Shown: positions 43,496 to 50,210 of the stretch, piece by piece
Numbering within the stretch: the first letter of the stretch is position 1
Layout of the letters: every line of letters begins with the position of its first letter
From: Lentisphaeria bacterium
Lineage (GTDB): Bacteria > Verrucomicrobiota > Lentisphaeria > Victivallales > UBA1829
DNA: 64,000 nucleotides
Direction: 5' to 3'
NCBI GenBank assembly: GCA_017456805.1
Contig: JAFTIQ010000031.1
Location: forward strand, 1-64,000
Notes under the pieces: model-generated
Seen by the model: only the letters and a program-made list of their open reading frames with translations
Database searches by the model: none
What the model was told of the DNA's origin: nothing
Made by a program: the position numbers and the translations under genes

Positions 43496-44218
43496 TCAAC
43501 GTCTGCGCGGAGACTGTCCGCCGCGGTTTCCTGCGGGTGCTCCGGGTTGCGGTGCTTGAGCTCCGCCCCCTTGCCGCATCAGCCGCATCATCTGCCATTG
43601 CTGAGTCCGCTGCATCTGGAGCATCTGCTGAAGAAGATTGTCGGTCGTATTTGTTCTCGGACGTCTTGGAGCTGCCTGAGGCTGATTCTTGGAGGCTTCC
43701 TGAAGCTTCAGCTCCATTCGATTTCCATTCAAAGTCAGAACAACCCCTGTCCGGGTAACTTCTGTAAGGATATAACCATTGGGAAGACGTTCTCCGACAC
43801 GGACATACTGCTGAACTGCCTGTTGAACCTGTTGCTGCTGTTGTCCTCTCATGGGCATCCCGAAGGGCATGGGTGGACGGGCAGCCGTTTTCTGAAGAAT
43901 GATCGCACCTTTCCATTTACCGACCATGGAAACACCCACCAGTGTGAGCTGGACTTGCCGGGGTGCCATGCCTCCGCCCTGAACCAATGGATTCCTGGCG
44001 GGATTGAATAAATTCTGATTGACGATCACCTGTTCCTGTTCTTCCGGTTTCGTGCGGATCGAACGGTTCGGCTGAGGTTTGACCGCTGCAGTTTTCTTGC
44101 TGCCTTTTTTGACAGAATACTCCTGCACTGATTCATCCTTTTTCATAATATTGAATGTGGTCATCCCCAGGACAACGGCTGCCAGGAGAATATTGAAAAG
44201 GAAAAATGCCTGTTTCAT
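43496..44218 (-). CDS. gspC: GspC-like T2SS inner-membrane protein
   Basis: 240 residues. One N-terminal membrane helix (MKQAFFLFNILLAAVVLGMTTFNIM), a basic linker, then NLFNPARNPLV...RQVQLTLVGVSMVGKWKGAIILQKTA and VRVGERLPNGYILTEVTRTGVVLTLNGNRMELKL, which matches the homology region of GspC/PulC (binds the secretin N0 domain). No PDZ domain is seen; the last 70 residues are Gln/Met/Arg-rich. Position between gspM and gspD supports the call. Confidence 0.8.
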   Translation of the reverse strand: MKQAFFLFNILLAAVVLGMTTFNIMKKDESVQEYSVKKGSKKTAAVKPQPNRSIRTKPEEQEQVIVNQNLFNPARNPLVQGGGMAPRQVQLTLVGVSMVGKWKGAIILQKTAARPPMPFGMPMRGQQQQQVQQAVQQYVRVGERLPNGYILTEVTRTGVVLTLNGNRMELKLQEASKNQPQAAPRRPRTNTTDNLLQQMLQMQRTQQWQMMRLMRQGGGAQAPQPGAPAGNRGGQSPRRR

Positions 44219-44814
44219 TTCGGTTCCTCCTGTATCCCTGAGACGATCACCCGCAAGGTTCCGTTGAGCGTCAAATTCTGATTATCTGTCTGCTGCGCAT
44301 TCCGCTGGAAGCGCATATTCATCCGGACATCGAACCGTTTCCAGCTGAGTTCCGGTTTGATCGTTTTGACCTGAGAGAGGAAAGCCGCGATCACTTCGAT
44401 GGATGTTGTGGCCTGAAGATCGATCTCGGCAAAAGAGAGATCGTTGTTGATTTTGATGATTTTGACAGAGCCGAGGCTGTTCAGGGTCAAACCGGCTTTT
44501 TGAGCAGCTTCCTGAACTCTGGACCGGAGATCTGTTTCGATAAATCCGTCTTTCCCCTGCCAGGATGCCTCGGTAAATACTTTGTATCGCTGTTCCAGTT
44601 CCTTTTGCTGCTTCATCTTCAGCTTCAGAGAAGCGTTTTCTTTCCGGAGTTTCTTCAGAGCCTCTTTTTTAGCTTCGATGGCACTCTGACTGGGGAACAG
44701 AGAATCCATTGGTCCCGCAAAGTGGAACAACAGGAAGATCCAGCTGATTCCGAGAATTCCCAGCGCGGCCGTCAATTTTCCTTTCGGTGTTTTCAACCAT
44801 GCTTTCCAGTTCAT
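44215..44814 (-). CDS. gspM: GspM/PilO-like T2SS inner-membrane protein
   Basis: 199 residues. A single membrane helix (about 14-34), a Lys/Glu-rich coiled coil (about 44-76), then a ferredoxin-like periplasmic domain (VQEAAQKAGLTLNSLGSVKII... with paired strands). This is the layout of GspM and PilO. It overlaps gspL by four bases and gspC by four bases. Called by layout and context; sequence similarity in this family is always low. Confidence 0.7.
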   Translation of the reverse strand: MNWKAWLKTPKGKLTAALGILGISWIFLLFHFAGPMDSLFPSQSAIEAKKEALKKLRKENASLKLKMKQQKELEQRYKVFTEASWQGKDGFIETDLRSRVQEAAQKAGLTLNSLGSVKIIKINNDLSFAEIDLQATTSIEVIAAFLSQVKTIKPELSWKRFDVRMNMRFQRNAQQTDNQNLTLNGTLRVIVSGIQEEPK

Positions 44815-46016
44815 TTTTTTCCCTCCGCGGGAACCAGCTTCAAGGTAATAACCGTTGTTGGACTGTTTCCGAATTTACGCTGCTGAAGCTGACCGATTTT
44901 CCAATAGGGGAGTTTCCGGATCGAACCGCTGATATCTGCTTGAGCCGAAGAACTTTGCATAAGAAGTTCCACTCCGCTTTCATTCCATCTGAGAGAGGTC
45001 AGCAGGACATCCTGAGGCAGTACGGCTGAAAGATCCGCCAGTTTTCCGCGAATCTCTTTCTCTCCCACATTGAGAGACAGAAGCCTGGTGATCTCTTTCT
45101 GAGATTTTTCTTTTGCCTTCAGTTTCCGTTTCATTTCTGCATTTTCCCGGAGAAGCTGCTGGGTCTCCTGTTCCAGAGAACGCATTTCCAGAAAGCTGTT
45201 TTTCCAGCTTCCCGCAGAACCCCAGAGCAGATTCAAAATCAGAAAGACTGTAAGAATCGCGGTAATTTTCAATTGTTTCCGGACACGTTTGGGCTGAAGC
45301 TGATCCGGCAGGATCTCCAATCCCGGATAATCCCCTTGCGCCAGAACCGTCCGGGCTGTGATGATATGCAGGAAAAAGTCTTTGAACGGAAACTCTTTCT
45401 TCGGCAGGAATTCATGTTCCAGCCGTTTCTGCCACTGCTGCTCAAGATCTTCCGGCACAGGAATCTTTTTCCAGGTCCCGTCAAGAAAAACATGATCAGG
45501 ATCCATCTCAGCGGAAAAGAACGGAGGATCCTCTTTTTTCAGCGCGAGGGCAGGGTAAAGGAATCCATCGGCATGACTGCTGCTCTGAGTCAGCATGGCG
45601 GCAACCGGTTCGAAGGATTTTTCCGGGACAGCATAGACTCTCAGAGAGACGAATCCCTCTCCGAGCTGTTCCGCAGGCAGAAACTGAAATCTGGCATTTT
45701 CGGGAACCGTCAGCAGGTGTCTGGGAAGTTCCAGCTCCAATGCCTGCTTCTGAAATCTCGGTGCAAGATCTGCCAATTTTACATCGAAACAGATACCTTC
45801 CCGCAGGACTCCTGCCAGATAGAGCGGACAATCTTTGCCGCGCCCCATCTGTTTCAGAACCGTTTTCCATGCGGCGGAGGGATCTTTTTCTGATATTGTT
45901 TCACTGATCCAGCTTACCGGTTCCAGAAGATTTTTTGTCCGGCGGAAAAGAACCCCCCGTACGGTGCTTCCGGAAAAGGTGACAACTGCCAGTTTTTTTG
46001 CCTGTTGAAACTTCAA
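44811..46016 (-). CDS. gspL: GspL-like (PilM/PilN-fused) T2SS protein
   Basis: 401 residues. The N-terminal 230 residues look like the actin-like cytoplasmic domain of GspL/PilM (FSGSTVRGVLFRR, ALELELPRHLL). A membrane helix lies near 247-270 (LKITAILTVFLILNLLWGSAG), followed by a coiled coil (LEQETQQLLRENAEMKRKLKAKEK) and a PilN-like periplasmic domain. GspL holds GspE at the membrane. It starts directly after the repeat-protein gene and overlaps gspM. Confidence 0.75.
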   Translation of the reverse strand: MKFQQAKKLAVVTFSGSTVRGVLFRRTKNLLEPVSWISETISEKDPSAAWKTVLKQMGRGKDCPLYLAGVLREGICFDVKLADLAPRFQKQALELELPRHLLTVPENARFQFLPAEQLGEGFVSLRVYAVPEKSFEPVAAMLTQSSSHADGFLYPALALKKEDPPFFSAEMDPDHVFLDGTWKKIPVPEDLEQQWQKRLEHEFLPKKEFPFKDFFLHIITARTVLAQGDYPGLEILPDQLQPKRVRKQLKITAILTVFLILNLLWGSAGSWKNSFLEMRSLEQETQQLLRENAEMKRKLKAKEKSQKEITRLLSLNVGEKEIRGKLADLSAVLPQDVLLTSLRWNESGVELLMQSSSAQADISGSIRKLPYWKIGQLQQRKFGNSPTTVITLKLVPAEGKK

Positions 46017-46640
46017 TTACTTCCCGCTTTCTCTGTCATATTTCTGCATCAGTTCCCGGGTCATCTGCCGTGCTTTTGCCGGATCAGTTCGGCGGAGTGC
46101 CTGGATTTTTTTCCATTCTTCCGGATATTTTCTCTGAACCTCCCGAAGTTTTCTGTTGGGATTCTCTCTTACAGGAGGAGTTTCTTCTGTACCGGGAGCT
46201 CCGCCGGGAGCAATACCGTCTTTTTCCATCAATTCTCTGAGTTTTGCAAAAGCCGCTCTGCGGTCAGTTTTCTGCAATGCTTCGATCTCAGCCATTTCTT
46301 TCGGATATTTCTTTTTCAGCTCTGCCATTCTTTCTTCGAAAGATTTGGGCAGGGCAGGAAGGGTGATATTGGCTTTTTTTGCCAGTTCCTGCAATTTCTT
46401 TTCGGCTTCTTCCCGGAGTTTCAGGATTTCGGCGTATTCTGCGGGATAAAGTTCTTTCAATTTCTTTTCAGCTTCGGCTCTGGGATTTGTTCTGGGACCC
46501 CGCATGAACCCGCCGCGCCGTCCGGAATCTCTTCCGCCCCGCTGCGGCGGTGTCCCGCCGGGACGCTGTTCCTGTGCAAAGCAAATACATACAGCAAACA
46601 TTAAAAGAATGACTGTGCTGATTCGGGATAATTTTTTCAT
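46017..46640 (-). CDS. Periplasmic three-repeat protein at the head of the T2SS operon
   Basis: 207 residues with a signal peptide (MKKLSRISTVILLMFAVCICFAQ), then a Gly/Arg/Pro-rich stretch, then three helical repeats of about 40 residues, each with Y-P-x-E followed by (A/W)-x-x-I-x-x-L: KELYPAEYAEILKL, KKKYPKEMAEIEAL, QRKYPEEWKKIQAL. The last two repeats share TD(R/P)(R/A)xA...REL(M/M). No known domain. Being the first gene of the operon, right before gspL with no gap and with its own GGAGG site, it is probably a secretion-system component or assembly factor specific to this lineage. Confidence 0.75.
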   Translation of the reverse strand: MKKLSRISTVILLMFAVCICFAQEQRPGGTPPQRGGRDSGRRGGFMRGPRTNPRAEAEKKLKELYPAEYAEILKLREEAEKKLQELAKKANITLPALPKSFEERMAELKKKYPKEMAEIEALQKTDRRAAFAKLRELMEKDGIAPGGAPGTEETPPVRENPNRKLREVQRKYPEEWKKIQALRRTDPAKARQMTRELMQKYDRESGK

Positions 46641-46941
46641 TCTGACCTCCAGACAGATTTAAGTTTTTTTTCTCCCCGTTTTCCAGTAAACGCATTTTGC
46701 GGTGCTTTATTGTATAAATTCTTTCAGCCTGAGGAAAAAAATAAACTCAACCTTGCGTTCCACACTCAAATAGAGTAAGGTAGTACAGTTTTTGTTTTTT
46801 TCAAGCTTGTATCATTCTTTTTCAAAGATTTTTCCCGGATTGATCTGTGGGGATGGATCAAATGCTGCCCTGGATCTGTCAAAGAAACCGCAGAAATTAA
46901 AAAAAATCTGAAATATCTCTTGAGACAGACAAAAAAATTCC

Positions 46942-46970
46942 TTGAAAAATGATAAAAAACGTGATATATT
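46942..46970 (+). promoter_or_regulatory. Predicted promoter for typA
   Basis: TTGAAA, 17-base spacer, TATATT, about 108 bases before the start codon, leaving room for a leader. Confidence 0.75.
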
Positions 46971-46997
46971 AAGCGTTCCGTAAATTTCAGGAGTAAC

Positions 46998-47039
46998 GCC
47001 GGAAGAGAGTTGAAAATCCGCAAAGGTGCGGAAGCCGGC
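46998..47039 (+). promoter_or_regulatory. Structured leader upstream of typA
   Basis: Nested helices in the transcribed leader: outer GCCGG (46998-47002)/CCGGC (47035-47039), inner TCCGC (47017-47021)/GCGGA (47028-47032) with loop AAAGGT, and a purine-rich internal bulge. It may be a cis-regulatory RNA; no known riboswitch class is recognised. Confidence 0.35.
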
Positions 47040-47078
47040 AGAATAGAGATATCAACAAAAAGGTTCCATGACAGGATT

Positions 47079-48920
47079 ATGGGAAATCAGAACATCAGAA
47101 ATGTAGCGATCATTGCTCACGTTGACCACGGGAAAACCACACTTGTGGATCAGTTGATCAAACAATCCAAACTGTTCCGCGAAAATCAGGAAATGAATAC
47201 CCGGTTTATGGACAGCAATGATTTGGAACGGGAGCGCGGGATCACGATTCTTGCAAAGAATATCAGTTTGAATTACCGGGATACCAAGATCAATGTGATC
47301 GATACTCCGGGGCACAGTGACTTTGGCGGACAGGTGGAGCGCGTGCTGAACCTGGCTGACGGCGCACTGCTGCTGGTTGATGCCGCAGAAGGCCCGCTGC
47401 CTCAGACCCGGTTCGTGCTGGATAAAGCACTCGCCCTCGGATTGAAAATCATCGTTGTCGTCAATAAAGTGGACCGTCCTGATGCCCGGGCAAATGAAGT
47501 TCTGGATGAAGTCCTGGAACTCTTCATGGATCTCAATGCCACCGATGAACAGATCAACTTCCCGATCCTTTATGCCAGCGGACGCGATGGCTGGGCAACC
47601 GATGATCTGGAAAACGGAAGCCGTGATTCCATCGTGCCCCTGATGGATGCCATGATCGATCACATCCCCCCGCCGCCCGTTCAGGAAGGTGCCGTGCAGA
47701 TGCAGATCTCAACTCTGGATTACAATGATTATGTGGGCCGAATCGGGATCGGCCGTGTCAATCGCGGCGTGCTGAACCTGAATGAACCTCTTGTTCTGAT
47801 CAAGCGCGACGGGAAAACTGTCAATGCCAATATCAAGCAGCTCTTCACCTTCCAGGGAATCGAACGGAAAGACGTTGACTGTGTGGAATGCGGAGACCTC
47901 TGCGCCGTCGTCGGAATCGAAGGAATTGATATCAGCGATACCATTGCCTCTGCGGAACAGCCGGAAGCAATGCCGCCGATCGCCGTGGATGAACCAACTC
48001 TTTCCATGATGTTCCGCGTGAATGACTCTCCGTTCTTCGGCAGAGACGGTAAATTCATCAGCAGCCGTCATATCCGGGAACGTCTTTTCAAAGAAGCGGA
48101 ACGTGATGTGGCGATCCGGATCGAAGATACCGGAACAGATGCCTTCAATGTCAGCGGACGCGGAATCCTGCACCTTTCCGTCCTGATCGAAAATATGCGC
48201 CGGGAAGGATATGAACTTACCATTACTCAGCCGCAGGTGATCTTCAAGACCATCGACGGTGTCAAACATGAACCGATTGAAGAGTTGACCGTGGATTCCC
48301 CCGAAGGCTGCACCGGAAAAATCATTGAACTCGTCGGACTCCGGAAAGGGGAAATGATCAAAATGGAACAGCGCGGAACCCGCCAGTTCCTGCAGTTCAT
48401 GATCCCGACCCGCGGTATCATCGGACTGAGAAGCAAGGTGATGAACGTTTCCGCCGGACAGGCAATCATGTCTCACCGTTTTGATAATTATGCTCCCCAC
48501 AAGGGCGAAATCCCCAGCCGTATCAACGGGGTTCTCGTGAGTATGGGCGAAGGCAAAGCAATTCCCTACGCGATCGACGGACTTCAGCAGCGCGGGATCT
48601 TCTTCATTGAACCCGGGGAAGATACTTACGAAGGAATGATCGTTGGCGAACACTGTAAAGAAGGCGATCTTGAAGTGAACGTACAGCGGGAAAAGAAACT
48701 TTCCAATATGCGAGCTGCCGGATCTGACCGGAATATGAAGATCGCCCCTGCTCAGAAAATGAGTTTGGAAGAAGCATTGGAATATATTGCAGACGATGAA
48801 TATGTGGAAACGACTCCCCATTTCGTCCGTTTGCGGAAAAAATATCTGAATGAGCTTGAGCGGAAACGGATGCGTTACGCAAAGGCGAAGGAAGATGGAA
48901 CTTACATCGAAAACAAATAA
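47079..48920 (+). CDS. typA: Ribosome-associated GTPase BipA/TypA
   Basis: 613 residues from ATG 47079, standard length. The G domain starts at once: NVAIIAHVDHGKTTLVDQL (G1), RGITILAKN (G2), DTPGHSDFGG (G3), VNKVDRP (G4). EF-G-like domains follow, ending in TypA-specific sequence around RGIIGLRSKVMNVSAGQAIMSHRFDNYAPHKGEI. It acts on ribosomes during stress and 50S assembly. A TTG at 47010 could extend the protein, but the family start is the ATG. It precedes dapL by 25 bases. Confidence 0.96.
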   Translation: MGNQNIRNVAIIAHVDHGKTTLVDQLIKQSKLFRENQEMNTRFMDSNDLERERGITILAKNISLNYRDTKINVIDTPGHSDFGGQVERVLNLADGALLLVDAAEGPLPQTRFVLDKALALGLKIIVVVNKVDRPDARANEVLDEVLELFMDLNATDEQINFPILYASGRDGWATDDLENGSRDSIVPLMDAMIDHIPPPPVQEGAVQMQISTLDYNDYVGRIGIGRVNRGVLNLNEPLVLIKRDGKTVNANIKQLFTFQGIERKDVDCVECGDLCAVVGIEGIDISDTIASAEQPEAMPPIAVDEPTLSMMFRVNDSPFFGRDGKFISSRHIRERLFKEAERDVAIRIEDTGTDAFNVSGRGILHLSVLIENMRREGYELTITQPQVIFKTIDGVKHEPIEELTVDSPEGCTGKIIELVGLRKGEMIKMEQRGTRQFLQFMIPTRGIIGLRSKVMNVSAGQAIMSHRFDNYAPHKGEIPSRINGVLVSMGEGKAIPYAIDGLQQRGIFFIEPGEDTYEGMIVGEHCKEGDLEVNVQREKKLSNMRAAGSDRNMKIAPAQKMSLEEALEYIADDEYVETTPHFVRLRKKYLNELERKRMRYAKAKEDGTYIENK

Positions 48921-48945
48921 CCTCATTATAGAAGGAAGACAAACC

Positions 48946-50184
48946 ATGGAAGAAAGCATGCTTCAGGAGATGTTCGCCGAACGGATCGGCGGAAACCGGT
49001 TTGGAAAAGACACTCAGATCTACAAGTTTGAAAAGATCAAACGGGCAAAACGCGCAGCATCTGCAGCAAACCCCGGAGTGGAACTCATCGATATGGGCGT
49101 CGGCGAACCCGATGACATGGCATTCCCCAGCGTTGTGGAAGCTATGAAAAAAGAAGTCGAAAAATGGGAAAACCGTATCTATGCCGATAACGGAATCAGC
49201 GATTTCAAAGAAGCAGTCGTCCGTTACATGAAGAGCCTTTACAATGTGGAACTGGATGCAGATACCGAAGTTTGCCATGCAATCGGAAGCAAATCTGCCC
49301 TCTCTCTTCTTCCCGCATGTTTCATCAACCCCGGCGATGCAACCATCATCACCATCCCCGGCTATCCTGTTCTGGGAACCTGGACCTCCTATCTCGGCGG
49401 TGAAGTCATCAAGCTGCCCCTGCTGGAAAAGAATGGATTCCTTCCTGATCTTGACAGCCTGACACCGGAACAGTGCAAGAAAGCAAAACTGCTTTATCTG
49501 AACTACCCCAACAACCCGACAGGTGCATCTGCCACCCCTGAATTCTTCGCAAAAGCAATCGAATTTGCAAAGAAAAACAATATCCTGATCGTCAGCGATG
49601 CCGCTTATGCTCCCCTGAACTTCAAGGGCAAACCCCTGAGTATCCTTTCTCTCCCCGGAGCAAAAGATGTGGCTGTGGAACTCCACAGTATGTCCAAGGG
49701 CTTCAATATGACCGGATGGCGCTTGAGCTGGGTTTGCGGAAATCCTCTTGCCGTCAAAGCCTTCGCAACCGTGAAAGACAATGCAGACAGCGGACAGTTC
49801 ATTGCAATTCAGAAAGCCGCTATCGCAGCATTGGATGATCAGGAAGCGATCACCCCTGCCATCAGCGAAAAATATCAGCGCCGTCTCACCAGCATGGTCG
49901 ACACCCTGAAGAAAATCGGTTTCAATGCAAAAGTTCCTGCCGGAAGTTTCTACCTTTATGTGGAAGCTCCCAAAGCTGCTTCTGACGGAACCGAATTCGC
50001 AACCGGTGAAGATTTCAGCCAGTGGCTCATTCACAACAAACTTATCAGCACCGTGCCCTGGGATGATGCCGGACGTTATGTCCGTTTCAGCGCAACCTTT
50101 GTTGCCCGCGGCGGCGATGCTGCTGAAAAAGCAGTTCTTGATGAATTCTCACGCAGACTTGCTGACGTGAAATTCATTTTCTGA
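48946..50184 (+). CDS. dapL: LL-diaminopimelate aminotransferase-like class I aminotransferase
   Basis: 412 residues from ATG 48946, which has AAGGAAG upstream. NPGVELIDMGVGEPDDMAFPSVVEAMKKE, YADNGISDFKEAVVRYM and SMSKGFNMTGWRLSWVCGN (PLP lysine in the SK motif) match the DapL group of fold-type I aminotransferases. DapL converts tetrahydrodipicolinate directly to LL-diaminopimelate for lysine and peptidoglycan, a route typical of PVC bacteria, some archaea and plants. A broader aspartate-type specificity cannot be ruled out. Confidence 0.8.
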   Translation: MEESMLQEMFAERIGGNRFGKDTQIYKFEKIKRAKRAASAANPGVELIDMGVGEPDDMAFPSVVEAMKKEVEKWENRIYADNGISDFKEAVVRYMKSLYNVELDADTEVCHAIGSKSALSLLPACFINPGDATIITIPGYPVLGTWTSYLGGEVIKLPLLEKNGFLPDLDSLTPEQCKKAKLLYLNYPNNPTGASATPEFFAKAIEFAKKNNILIVSDAAYAPLNFKGKPLSILSLPGAKDVAVELHSMSKGFNMTGWRLSWVCGNPLAVKAFATVKDNADSGQFIAIQKAAIAALDDQEAITPAISEKYQRRLTSMVDTLKKIGFNAKVPAGSFYLYVEAPKAASDGTEFATGEDFSQWLIHNKLISTVPWDDAGRYVRFSATFVARGGDAAEKAVLDEFSRRLADVKFIF

Positions 50185-50210
50185 TCCTGCTTGGATTCCG
50201 GAGAGAGAGC

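Larger units (their letters stand above)
46641..47078. other. Intergenic region between the T2SS operon and typA
   Basis: 438 bases between divergent genes. It holds the strong GGAGG site of the repeat-protein gene (just left of 46655), a low-complexity A/T stretch, the typA promoter (46942-46970), and a structured leader (46998-47039). The minus-strand promoter of the T2SS operon could not be placed with confidence. Confidence 0.6.

Noticed and set aside
47709..50034. Long minus-strand frames opposite typA and dapL
   Set aside because: They mirror well-identified housekeeping genes and have no plausible start signals.
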